45,910 nt of DNA from Intoshia linei. Lineage: Eukaryota > Orthonectida > Rhopaluridae. The translations under genes and the position numbers were made by a program. Positions 11,870 to 22,128 of the stretch are shown one piece after another; the first letter of the stretch is position 1; every line of letters starts with the position of its first letter. The notes under the pieces were generated by a model. That model saw nothing but the letters and a program-made list of their open reading frames with translations. It was not told the DNA's origin and did no database searches. Location of the stretch: the NCBI GenBank assembly GCA_001642005.1, contig LWCA01000155.1, positions 1 to 45,910 of the forward strand, written 5' to 3'.

Positions 11870-12475
11870 AGTGGTTCCCAAATTTGTTTCAGGTGAGACC
11901 ATCATATCACATTACTTTTTACTTTAAAGTGAATTATTCCATCTCAATTTTTTGTTTGTTAACATTTGCATAAAGAATTTTAAAAACAATTGTCATTCCA
12001 TTTTTTTAATTTATTAGATAGAATGTGTATAATATTAAAAATAAAGTAAAAACAGTTCAATCCTAAAAATTGTCGTAAATAGCATAAATTCGAGAAAAAA
12101 TAAAATTATAATAAACCTATTTTGTCATTTTCAATGTAATGATATATATTCAGTACCAATTTAATAAATACTTAATGTTAATTATGTATCAATAATTAAT
12201 TGAATCTTCACTTTATAAACATATTTTAATCGAATTTTACCAAATTTCCAATGGATTGTAATAAAAATAAAAATGACATTAACAAAGTTGTTTTAGTTTC
12301 GTTGTTTAGTTTCTATTTAAATTTTATTCAAAATATTTTGAAAATGATAATTTGAAATTTAAAAATTGAGTAGCAATAAAAAAAATTCCGAAGGAATGAA
12401 TTATATAAATTTTCACCCATATTTCTTTATTGAAAATGTGTAGAGGTTCACTGCACATTTTTTGAAATTGTTAGG
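11870..12475 (+). repeat. Dispersed repeat R2, copy a
   Basis: About 600 bp, non-coding, and similar along its length to 25195-25795. Landmarks are GGTTCCCAAA near 11875, CATATCACATTACTTTTTAC near 11902, and TTTTCACCCATATTTCTTTA near 12409. The GGTTCCCAAA start resembles hAT termini, so a non-autonomous hAT origin is possible but unproven. Confidence 0.7.
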
Positions 12476-12814
12476 ATCAATATTTCCAAACTACATTAAA
12501 ATTCTATTAAAACAAAAATGTGAAATAATTAACAATCCGATAATTAAAAAAAAATGATTCTGATATGAATTACATAAAGTATATCGCCATTGTTATAAAA
12601 TAATATCAATGTACCATAATGGAAAGTAAATAGAAATAATTCAAAATAATATCATTGGATTCCAAAGTTTTTGCAAATTTTACACCATTTGAGATCCAAT
12701 AACAGCAATTGTCAACATTTTGAGTTAAATAAGATATTTTCTAATTTATAAGTACATAAATTTTAATTTTATATTGTTAATATATTACAGATCAGGTTCC
12801 CAAAAAAATTAACG
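12476..12814. other. AT-rich stretch, nothing recognised
   Basis: No coding frame, RNA gene or repeat boundary could be supported here. Confidence 0.5.
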
Positions 12815-13490
12815 TCGAGATCCTGAAATGGGTGAATTGTGGAATTTACATAAAAGATTATTGGTGAGCAGTAATATTTTAATGTAAATTAGGGAAAAGG
12901 AACTGTTAGTGGTGTTACCTTTAAAAAAGCAGTTAGGTGATGAGAATGCTGTATGGTTGTTTTGTGGGTGTTACAAAAATAGTAAATTTGGTGAAGCGTC
13001 AATTCTTTCGGTTCAACTTCCGACATAATAAAACACGTTGAAAAGTGTGAAATTTGTATGCGAATTAAAGATGGGAGACGAAAGCGAATTCATGAGTCTA
13101 GATCGGTGATAACCTGAAATGTAAATGAATTGTGGCAATTGGATTTTGCATATCCAATGGTGGAAATACTCAAAGGAATAAGTATTTGTTGCTAATGGTA
13201 GATCCCTACAGTAAATGGCCACAGGTATGGGCAATAGAAAATATGACTACAGAAATGGTAATTACAAAAATCTATGAGAAACTAATTCCGACATACGGGG
13301 TACCCAGACAAATCCATAAGGATAAAGTACGCAATTTAAGTCGGAATAAATCAAGGAACTATGTGACATGTATGGAATAGTAAAAACTGAAAATAGACGA
13401 CATCATCATGAAAAAATTGGTGCGGCGGAAAGATTAAATAGAACTTTAAAAATATTGTTGAGTGAAAACGGTTGAAAGATTTGACAATAT
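12815..13490 (+). pseudogene. Ty3/Gypsy integrase remnant
   Basis: Reading across frames gives a zinc-finger half (IIKHVEKCEICMRIK, about 13025-13070), a WQLDFAYP strand with the first catalytic Asp, KYLLLMVDPYSKWPQVWAIE (about 13171-13230), YGVPRQIHKDK where the normal second Asp strand is altered, and HHHEKIGAAERLNRTLK with the catalytic Glu helix. Several frameshifts occur between blocks. Sequence from about 12815 may hold more of the element but has no firm motif. Confidence 0.7.
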
Positions 13491-14342
13491 ATGGGAAAAT
13501 TATATTTCCGAAGTTTTTTTGACCGTGAAGGCGTCACTTATTTAGATTAAATTAAATTTTGTGTGTTAACATTGGTCATTTTTTGCATCTATTGAGACGA
13601 TGACACTTTTAAAATTGTAAATTAGTTAACAGGTTAATTGTAATAATTTGAATCAGAAGAATCACAACCTTGCCTAACGTAATCAATGAAAATTGAATCA
13701 GTGTTGTATCAATGGTTTCAACGTTAACGGATATTAAATATTTTGAAAGAAAAGGCGCTAGAAATAGCCAGTTTTTTGAATTTGAACGATTTGAAGCCTC
13801 TACTGGTTGTTTAAATTCTTTTTTTAACCAGAAATTCCATTAAATCAAAAAAAAATGTAGGAGAAGTATTCGGAATCGGCATATTTGAAAATTTAGGAAT
13901 TTTGTTAATTTTTCAGCGTGATGTATATAATAAATGTGATAAATATACGCCAATTTTAACTCACAAATGTCGATTTGATTATTTTCAATAAATCATTCTT
14001 CCTATTGGTAAACCTAAACTGCATAAGGCCCTTTTATTTGGTTGATCCAACCTTATGTGGCTCTAATTGGTAACTTAAATGTAAATGTATCTATTAATAA
14101 AATCTAAATAAATGTACTCGAAAATAACCCGTTATATAGCGTGGAGTCCACGCCGTGGGTCCCTTTAAGTAACACTGTTTTTGTACAGTAAACCTAAATT
14201 ATGTTAAAAATAATTGTACAAAATCAAATGCATGTCTCAAAAAAATGTTAAAATGTGCCAAACTTGAAAATTCGAAAGCCTGATTTCTACAAATAAATTA
14301 CATATAATTTGGAGGTTAATATCATTTTAATTTCTGGTATAT
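13491..14342. other. AT-rich stretch with an R1-like trace
   Basis: Contains TTTTTTGACCGTGAAGGCGT near 13515, a core phrase shared with the R1 copies at 21.7, 27.8 and 28.6 kb. A small GC-rich patch near 14140-14165 (GTGGAGTCCACG) is palindromic. No gene is supported. Confidence 0.4.
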
Positions 14343-14980
14343 TTACATTAGGTAAATTATAAATAAGTAAAATACAATCCGATGCTTCGCCATATTTATT
14401 CTAAACTTCTATTTAAAAAGTAAAAGTTGAATAAAGATTTTACATTGTGTAAATTTAACTCGTAACATTACCTCAATAATATAGAATTCAGAAAGAGTCA
14501 TAGAAGCATAAAAACCATAAATTAATAGATCGGAATCCATATCCTTTAATAAATCAGATTAAAAAATATTTTAAAAAATATTTATACTATATGGCTAACA
14601 GTTTTCTAAAATATAAAATTACACATAACTAAAAAAACACGAAATATAATTACATTGATGCATTCGATAAGATAATCGATCGAATAAATAGTTGTATCAG
14701 TATGTTGAAGAAATATATTGGCCAATTTACAGTTTACGTACAATTTAATTAAGACGTAACGTTGCATTAATGTATCAATGTGATTTCGATTATGGTTGGA
14801 ATTTGTTTCAATAGAGTTAATTACATTATCTATGTGATTTAAAATGTCTGTACAAATGTATAAAGCACATTCATAAAAAACTAATGCTACATTAAACTTC
14901 TTTTGAGAAATGTTTAATTCCGCCAGCAGCATGAAATGCTCCAAATCCAATGAATTTTGTGGGTTTAAAAGATTTTGCAT
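14343..14980 (-). CDS. TPR-like helical protein, possibly KIF-binding-protein-like (partial model)
   Basis: The first exon, 14654-14980, encodes 109 codons with TPR-like helices (HFMLLAELNISQKKFNVALV, YVLIKLYVNCKLANI). A model consistent in phase continues with exons 14588-14605, 14472-14543 and 14343-14408, separated by introns of 48, 44 and 63 bp, giving about 160 residues. The C-terminal helices, ending IIEKFRINM, weakly recall the end of KIF-binding protein (KIFBP), but this is inference. The 18-nt second exon is uncertain; an alternative acceptor at 14629 would give a 25-bp intron. The start ATG at 14980 faces the KH gene start, with 305 bp between them. The product is short and may be a remnant of a larger gene. 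Confidence 0.5.
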
Positions 14981-15285
14981 CGATTTACCAAATAAATAAA
15001 ATTTTGAGTTTTAGAGTTTTAAGTTATAAATAAATGTAAGCTTGTTGTAGAAAACTACCAACTATAGTTAATCATTTTATGAATATCAGTTGTCATTGAC
15101 AAATGTAATCGTAGTAAAATGACATTTTATGTATATTTACTATAGTACCCATATCTATGTATTTTTGAAAAATGGCAACACTGTTTCAGATATATTTCTA
15201 TTCAAAGATTGACGTTTCATTTTAACAAATTAAAAAGTAATTTCATTGTTAATTCAAAATTTCTTTATATTATTTTATTTTAGTT
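14981..15285. promoter_or_regulatory. Head-to-head intergenic region, likely bidirectional promoter
   Basis: 305 bp between the divergent starts of the TPR-like gene (-) and the KH gene (+). No TATA box is clear. An AAAATGGC element near 15168 resembles the core of YY1 sites. A TTTTATTTTAG just before the KH start codon could be a 3' splice site of a 5'-UTR intron. Confidence 0.4.
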
Positions 15286-17709
15286 ATGGATAATTCAAAT
15301 GTTGGTTTAGAAATAGATTATACTAATTCTTATAGTAATTATAGTGTTTTTTAATTTTGAGAATTTTCTGGTTATTTTTAAAGTGTTGTCATAGTTTTAT
15401 GTGATAACTGAATATTATTTGTTTGTGTGGTTTATGCTATTAATAATTGATAAAATTTGTGCTTTTACAAAAATAATTTTCAAAAATTTGCAACAATTCC
15501 ATGAACCATTAAAAAATTTTTAAATTTTAGATCTAGTTTACTAGTCATTATCACATTTTATAATAACCTTTCAATTCATTGTTTTATATAAATTACAAAA
15601 AATGTAGACGAAGAAGGTGCCACGACGAATGGTTTTTATATTTTTATAGGAATCATTGATTTTAATTGTACTTTAAGAGTATGCCCGTGAAGAGGATAAT
15701 GGTCTCGAGCAAGTAACTTACAATATACGACTATTAATCAGTGAAACAGTATAATTTCACATTTATAATTTTACCCAATATTTTAGTTTGCTGGAGGTCT
15801 CATTGGAAAAGCTGGAGAAAATATTAAAAGACTCCGAATTGACGTATGTTCTTATTTTTAATGTTAAATTCAACATATATATCTTACCAAACAACCTTTC
15901 TAATGTAACCCATCTATCTTAGTATAATTCAACCATTCTACTTTCAAATAGCCCAAGCCCTGAACGGTAATCATTTTATATTGGCGAACCCATGAATGTC
16001 CCAAATCTATTCAAACAACGCCAACTGTTTGTATAATCAATATGAGCACCATCTCTCTCTTGCTAATTTGTCATAATTTAGAATTGTTACAATTAAAACA
16101 GAGTCTGATAAATTAAAAGATTTATTTTATGAAATTATACCTTACGTTAATGGGGTAATGTTTATTATTAAATTTGTTTTATAAATGTTTAGAACAAATC
16201 CCAAAGTTATATAATTAGTTTATTAATCCATCAAAGTCTAGCTGGTGGAATTATTGGTTCTGGTGGAAAGAATATACAAGAATTGAGATCAGTATTTATA
16301 TTTTAAATTTTTGTTTTATTTGAAAATATTAGATTACAAAAGCGAATATTAAAGTTTTTTCTGACTGTTGTCCAGGGTCCACTGAGAGAATTGTACAGGT
16401 TAGTGGAGATCTCGATTGTGTTGTTGATGCTGGTTGTCGAGTTGTAGATAAAGCGTTTACTGTAATTTTTTTCTTAATTTTTTGTCCAATGATTACAAAT
16501 TTTAATGAATCCATTCAGTTATTATTTACATTCGTGTGAATATTAACTTTTTAATTGTGAAGGTTATATATGAGATATGAGGACAATATGTAAATCTTTT
16601 ATGAATTTATAATTATTATTTATGTTATTGTTTAGTCGCCTTGTAAAGGAGTTGAACGACTTTATATTCCTTCGAATTTTGATTCTATGTTAGAGGGAGG
16701 ACAACCATCTGCACCTAGAGGTGGTAGAGAGAGGATGGGACGCGAAGATCGACGTAGATCTGGTCCGTATGATAGAAGAGAAGAAAGAAACCAGTACAGT
16801 AAATACGACCATAGAAACAAGGGAATGGACTACATGGAACAACCCGGTTATGAACAACAATATCCATCTAACGTAATTATATTTTATTACACCCAAAATT
16901 GTGGGATATGCAATTATGAAATCATTTGTTAAAATTTTTCATAATGTAAATGGAAAGTTTATGTTTTCTTAATTGAAATATATTAATAAAATAAGTAATT
17001 ATAAATTATATAACAGGTACTATAGATTGAGCCGTGTAGTGTTTCTCTGATTTATATTTTACATGGAATGAATTAATTTTTATAGAAATCACCACTTGAA
17101 ATATTATATCAAAGAGTATATAATTTCATATGTAGGTACCAAGATTATTTGACAATCGATCGTATGAACACCAAACGAGCATTCCATCAGGGGTATTAGT
17201 ATTCATGTTTTTTTCTTATTTTTATTAGTATGCTGGAGCAATCATTGGTAAGGGTGGTGAAAGAATTAATATGGTGCGACATGCCACAAATGCTACTATT
17301 AATATTGGTAATTAATTATAATTTATGAACATGAGAAGAAAACATTTTAAACTAGGGTAATGTTTTCAAATCCAAACTTATTTATTGATTCATATAAACG
17401 GAGTTATTTATGAATCAAAGTATAGTAATTTTTTGTTTATAAGCTTGTTAAATTTTGTCCAATGATTACAAGTTTATATGAATCGATGCAATTATTAATT
17501 ACATTCGTGCAAATAATATCGTCATTGATTGTGAAGGTTATATATGAGATATGAGGACAATTTGTATTTTTTTTATGAATCTATTAAAATATCTTATTTT
17601 TAAATTACTGTTAGATACTCCTGATGATAAATCTAGCGAACGTGTTATTACAATAAGTGGAACAATCGATCAAATTCAAGAAGCAGAAGCAATGTTACAA
17701 GATTTGTAA
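15286..17709 (+). CDS. hnRNP K/PCBP-type protein with three KH domains
   Basis: Twelve exons join in consistent phase: 15286-15334, 15608-15631, 15678-15748, 15787-15843, 15923-15966, 16082-16154, 16193-16291, 16333-16461, 16636-16872, 17136-17192, 17229-17307 and 17615-17709, giving 337 residues. KH1 (about 36-103) has the GxxG loop as GKAG, KH2 (about 110-180) as GSGG after IHQSLAGGIIG, and KH3 (about 270-336) as GKGG after AGAII. Residues 183-262 form an Arg/Gly-rich linker (RGGRERMGREDRRR), where hnRNP K has its RGG/K-interactive region. The protein should bind poly(C)-type single-stranded RNA or DNA in nucleus and cytoplasm. It is shorter than human hnRNP K (463 aa). Introns range from 36 to 307 bp, and introns 8 and 11 are homologous. 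The gene ends tail-to-tail with NIF3L1, 129 bp apart. Confidence 0.93.
16462..16635 (+). repeat. KH-gene intron 8, homologous to the 3' part of intron 11
   Basis: The whole 174-bp intron, from GTAATTTTTT to the acceptor TTGTTTAG, aligns with 17425-17614. Shared blocks include TTTTGTCCAATGATTACAA and GAAGGTTATATATGAGATAT followed by GAGGACAAT. Similarity covers donor-like and acceptor ends, which is unusual for unrelated introns. Confidence 0.85.
17425..17614 (+). repeat. KH-gene intron 11, 3' copy of the intron 8 sequence
   Basis: The last 190 bp of the 307-bp intron 11. It begins with an internal GTAATTTTTT at 17425, matching the donor of intron 8, and ends at the real acceptor. The upstream 117 bp of intron 11 have no counterpart in intron 8. 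Confidence 0.85.
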
Positions 17710-17838
17710 TATTTTTCTAATATTTAATTTTTAAATTCTTTTAGAGTACGAAAGCATGTTAGAGCCTAACATTTATATTTTTACACATGTATTAATTTGT
17801 ATCTTTATGTTTAAGACACATTAAATGTTTATAGGCTA

Positions 17839-20800
17839 TTATGTTACATATTCAATAGGATCTCGATCTAATTCACTGTACAGTATTGATATTCTTGTAT
17901 TTTCTACCATTTTCCGTAATTTTTCCATTAAAACTGTGTTCATGTATATTCTTTCGCAATTTGTGTGTTCTGTTAATATAATACTGGATCCCTTAGATAT
18001 GCTATTGAGTATATCATGGTGTGACATCTCTCCAGTGATCAATAAATCTGCATGAATATCCTTAAAAATAGATGCTCCGGATCCAACACATACGGCAATA
18101 GACTGGATATCTTTTTTATCTACATATATTATTATATGATATATATTAGAGTGGTTCAAATAAAAAATTTTAAAAAGTACTTATGAGTATATTAGGGGTA
18201 TTGGGTAAAAATGACTTGTACAAATTTACAGCATAAAATTAATTATTGCTTTCGCCACATCACCAAAAATTTATTCTCAGTTATTGAATTGTCAAGCCAA
18301 TCATCCAGTGTTGAAAGATGCTTTTTGTTGTTGAAGAATCTATTATCCGACGAAATAAATTTGTCATAAAAATTCATTTTTTTTGTCAAAATGTCATAAT
18401 TTTTTTGAATTTTTTGTTATAAATAAATTGTTTCTAATTATGAGATATTTTATTTTTTTGGAAAATATATATGAAATTTATATCTTTTTTAAAAATTACC
18501 GTCTTAGAATTATAAAGTCCACATTTTAGTTATTTGAGTCAAACTAAATTTCAACCTCCCAAAATCACACCTTATGAGTCAAAACCCCCAATTGTTCTTT
18601 TTTTGAAAATCAAACAAGTTGGAGAATTTAAAAAATATATACGCTAATACGGATTTTAAAAAAATTCATCTTCCGGGCCAAATTAACCTTGTTATTTTAA
18701 TGAAAACACCCCTAGCATTTAAAAAAATATCAATCTGAACAAGTCACGACTTCAGGGTCAAAAAATCATTTTAGTATTCATAACTCGTTTAATTATTCAA
18801 AAAAGACTATTGGGGTTTTGACCGTAATATTTTGAAGGTTAAAATTTATCTTATAATATTTCCTGAAAAAACTGTAATTAAAATATATTAAGTGGACATA
18901 CACACAAATTATGTATTTTTTTACGGTGATAAAAATGTTATATTCTGAAACTAAAGTTTCGGAAACAAAACATGAGCAGTGAAATTATACGACGTTTAAT
19001 TTAATTGTAAAAAAACGGTAACAGATTTCGAAAGTGCAATACTAGAAGGAGATGAAAAACAATAAAACAAAAGCAATGGTCAAAAATAATTAGGTCTAAA
19101 ACACGCAGATAAGTAAGTAAGCAGTTGTATTTTAACAAATAAATAATTGGTTAGATTTTAATGCAATTAAATGTGTTAATAATAATATTTACAAAATAGA
19201 CAAGCGTGTTTTGACTTGTTGCAGTTACTTAGTATCACTTGCAACCTTTGCCTTCTTTGGAATTAAAGTAGCATTAATATGAGGCAAGACACCACCTTGA
19301 CTAATTGTAATATGTTTCATCAAACGATTCAATTCTTCGTCGTTTCTGATGGCCAATTGTAAATGTCTTGGTATGATTCTAGACTTCTTGTTGTCTCGGG
19401 CAGCATTGCCTGCCAATTCCAACACTTCGGCGGCCAAATATTCCATAACAGCTGCCATGTAGACTGGAGCACCTGCACCAATTCGGGGTCCATAGTTTCC
19501 CTTACGAAGGTGTCTGTGAATACGTCCGACTGGAAATTGTAATCCAGCTTTGGATGATCTTGATTTGCTCTTTGTATTTTTAGATTTTCCTGATTTTCCT
19601 CTTCCAGACATTATTGTTTGTATATATGATAAATTGTTAAAAAAAAATTGTGCCTAATTAATTTAATATTTAGTTTATATACAGATATATTGCGCACGCG
19701 CTTCAATTTTTGTTGTTACGTGTATACAAATTGTACAGTAAAATTTTAATAAATTTTTTGCATTACTAAGACAATTTATAATAATTATGTGAAGATATCT
19801 TGGTTTTGATATTACATTCTTTACTTATATAAATTGTAATGTCTGTGTTACCGTTTATTTAAAAATTTGATAGTTGTAAAGTTTAAAAAACCCAATTTAT
19901 AATACAGTTTTTTCCAGAGCGTGTTTATTTCTATTTTGTCTTATCTTAATTTGAGTCCTTCAAGGTCAAAAACGTTTTCTCTTCTGTTTAAACAATAAAT
20001 CAGCACAAAAATTTAATAAAACAAACATTCTGGGATAGTTATCAATCATTATAATTAATGAACCACTGTATTGAAAATTGTAAGGTTCTGATCATTTGGG
20101 GTGTGCGTTTATGAGGCTGAAATTTACGAACATGTTAATGATTTTGAACGCCTCTCAGAATTTATATTTTTTGGCTGATTTTATTTTAAAAAAAAGGGCT
20201 TTCTATAACAAGCAAGCATTTTCACCAATAACCAATACGATCATAAACTAAAATCATCTCATGCATAGCAATCCGAGGTTACAATATTATTAAGGATTAT
20301 AAGCTTAAATGTTACACAATTTCCAAAATGTAGATATATTCATAACTATTACCCTTATTTTTAAGCGAAGTAGCGATTCTAAGTTGCTTAATATTACAAA
20401 TCCTTTTAACACTATCGATAGCACTATTTAATGATATTGACTCATTCAAGTGTGCAGAACGTCCATGTGTACCATCCTAAAAAAGTTATACATTTATTGA
20501 AAAAAATCCTTACAAGACTCGGAGATTCCATATTTTCCAATGTTAAAATTCCCTTTAATGAAGAAGATTTAATATCTACATTACATTAAAATACTCGTCA
20601 CATAAATGTACCAAATTTATTCAAAATGTAATCATTTGGTCCGTCGGAAGACGCATCTAAATTGGAATGTGCTGAAAACACGGCAATGTCGTTTTTAATG
20701 CATTTCATGTACATTGCACATTTTTTATCTTGAATCAACAAATTTAAGGGCATTTTATAAAATATTGGTGGGTGATAAGAAAAAATGAAATTACACCTTT

Positions 20801-20996
20801 TACTAATAGCTTCTGTGACAATACTTTCAGTTAAATCTACGGTTACCAATACATTCTTGATTTCAATATTATTATTTGGATTAATTAACAAACCCACATT
20901 ATCCCATTTCATTGCCCAACTCAATGGAAAGCATTTGTGAATTAAGACTCCCAGCTCTTGTACGTTCATTTTTAAGTGTTGGGTTAAATTTTTCAT
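17839..20996 (-). CDS. NIF3L1: NIF3-like protein 1, four exons with a gene-containing intron
   Basis: Exons 20612-20996, 20514-20575, 20353-20476 and 17839-18119 join in phase to 283 residues. Introns 1 and 2 are 36 and 37 bp; intron 3 is 2,233 bp and contains the H2A gene. The N-terminal half has [25 protein letters not shown] (His75) and AHSNLD (His110, Asp114). The C-terminal half has [20 protein letters not shown] and LTEHTNCER, whose His and Glu are typical of the dinuclear metal site of the NIF3/YbgI family. Human NIF3L1 is longer (377 aa), so the central insert is reduced. The biochemical role of the family is poorly defined; it is a metal-binding, hydrolase-like fold. A second ATG ten codons in (MNVQELG) is an alternative start. 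Confidence 0.92.
18180..18480. other. Start of NIF3L1 intron 3; weak coding-like trace
   Basis: On the minus strand 18240-18370 reads [19 protein letters not shown], coding-like but short and unrecognised. It may be a transposon fragment. Confidence 0.25.
18480..18915. repeat. R1 repeat copies in NIF3L1 intron 3
   Basis: 18500-18670, read on the minus strand, matches 21800-21905 (AATTCTCCAA, GTTTGATTTT, then GGGTTTTGAC). 18670-18915 carries further R1 phrases including GGGGTTTTGACCGTAATATT and a GACATACACACAAA end. Confidence 0.6.
19225..19611 (-). CDS. H2A: Histone H2A, intronless
   Basis: 128 codons with no intron. It has the N-terminal SGRGKSGK tail, [18 protein letters not shown], the histone-fold core with [20 protein letters not shown], and [16 protein letters not shown]. 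The acidic-patch residues in [11 protein letters not shown] and NDEEL are kept. The L1 loop reads [11 protein letters not shown] where most H2A has AERVGAGAPVY, and the docking segment reads [11 protein letters not shown] where PNIQAVLLPKK is usual. There is no C-terminal SQ(E/D) motif, so it is not H2A.X. The gene lies inside intron 3 of NIF3L1 on the same strand. A TATA box lies about 65 bp upstream. No canonical histone 3' stem-loop follows the stop, only a weak ACAAG/CTTGT pairing, so the mRNA may be polyadenylated. Confidence 0.97.
   Translation of the reverse strand: MSGRGKSGKSKNTKSKSRSSKAGLQFPVGRIHRHLRKGNYGPRIGAGAPVYMAAVMEYLAAEVLELAGNAARDNKKSRIIPRHLQLAIRNDEELNRLMKHITISQGGVLPHINATLIPKKAKVASDTK
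19674..19681 (-). promoter_or_regulatory. TATA box of H2A
   Basis: TATATAAA on the minus strand, 63-70 bp upstream of the H2A start codon. A GC-rich NRF1-like GCGCGTGCGC lies a further 10 bp upstream. Confidence 0.65.
19692..19701 (-). promoter_or_regulatory. NRF1-like GC element upstream of H2A
   Basis: GCGCACGCGC on the plus strand is one of very few CpG-rich decamers in this AT-rich window. It sits just upstream of the H2A TATA box and resembles the NRF1 consensus (GCGCAYGCGC). Function is inferred from position. Confidence 0.4.
19905..20000. repeat. R1 fragment
   Basis: ACAGTTTTTTCCAGAGCGTG followed by a GAGTCCTTCAAGGTC phrase matches the internal part of the R1 copies at 22.0 and 45.9 kb. 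Confidence 0.45.
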
Positions 20997-21098
20997 TGAT
21001 GTGTTTACACTAATTATTTTTATATTTTCGTTTCATCAATTTTTAAATGTTGCTGTTAAATTCAGAATTTGAATATAAATTTATTATTTTATAAATTA

Positions 21099-21560
21099 CA
21101 GTCAAACATCAATTTAACGTACAGCAACTTTCAAGGGGGGTTTTTAAAATTTTTTTTTTGATCACAGTTTTACACATTCTATGCAACATATACTTAATTA
21201 TTTTTTATTACAGCAATAAAATCAGACACTTATCCAATTCCAATTTTGGACTCCTTTCATGAAATATCTTCTTAATTTCTTTACGCATTCCATTGCCTCT
21301 TCATCATTTAAAAGTACCACTTTACAATCCGATTCAGATGATTCGTTTTCAAAAGTTTGTATAGTCTTTTTTTTCTGCAGACATATTTTCTAAAATCTGT
21401 TTTACTAAATCATCTTCATGGATGTCACAACATACAAAACTATCATCAATTGCCAGGAATGCATCTGCTTTCACAACATTTTCAAAATTATACATAATTT
21501 CAACGTTATCATTAGACTGATCTTATGATATTGCCTGTTCACTATAAGCGGATTTCACTG
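21099..21560 (-). mobile_element. pogo/Tigger element with transposase C-terminal remnant
   Basis: 462 bp flanked by TA on both sides (21097-21098 and 21561-21562). The ends are CAGTCAAACATCAATTTAAC and, inverted, CAGTGAAATCCGCTTATAGT. Inside, the minus strand reads ADAFLAIDDSFVCCDIHEDD and, after a frameshift, NDEEAMECVKKLRRYFMKG, which match the acidic C-terminus and LRRYF helix of Tigger/CENP-B-like transposases. Most of the transposase is deleted. Confidence 0.75.
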
Positions 21561-21594
21561 TATTTAAAAAATATTGGTTGATAATATATTAAAA

Positions 21595-22050
21595 ATTATT
21601 TTTCATCGGGAATGCGTAGATTCCTCGGGGTTGAACTTTTTAATTTATATTAACTGGAATAACTCTATCAGAATAATCTATTTTTTTAATTTTCGACCGT
21701 TAATTATTTGACATTTTTTGTTTTAATAAAATATTTTGGAAAAAAATATATGATTACTAAACTAATTTTTTGACTGTGAAGTCGTCCGCATCAGCTTTAA
21801 ACTCCGCATCAGCGTATATATTTTTTAAATTCTCCAATTCGTTTGATTTTTCAAAAAAAGGGAAAATTGGGGTTTTTGACCCGTAAGATGTGAGTTTGGG
21901 AGGTTCAAATTTATCTTATTATACGTCATTGAATTAACTGTAATTGAAATGTGACTTTATAAAATTCTAAGACTGTTAGTTATTTCAATAAAGTGGTACA
22001 CACAGATAGACACACAAACAAAAATAGCGTAGTATATTATATAAGTTAGG
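21595..22050 (+). repeat. R1 repeat, nearly full unit
   Basis: Starts near GGGAATGCGTAGATTCC and ends with the terminal motif TTATATAAGTTAGG at 22050, the inverse of the CCTAACTTATATAA start of other copies. Core phrases TTTTTTGACTGTGAAGTCG and GGGGTTTTTGACC recur at 27.8, 28.3 and 28.6 kb. Confidence 0.7.
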
Positions 22051-22128
22051 ATTATTACGGCAATTAACCTTCAAAAATCTGACAATTAGAAAATAGATTA
22101 AAATACAGGTTGAAAATTTATTTATTTG

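Noticed and set aside
16690-16896. Minus-strand frame opposite KH exon 9
   Set aside because: Shadow of the Arg/Gly-rich coding exon on the plus strand.
19160-19224. Histone-type 3' stem-loop downstream of H2A
   Set aside because: Only a weak 5-bp ACAAG/CTTGT pairing with a 10-nt loop is present, unlike the conserved histone hairpin.
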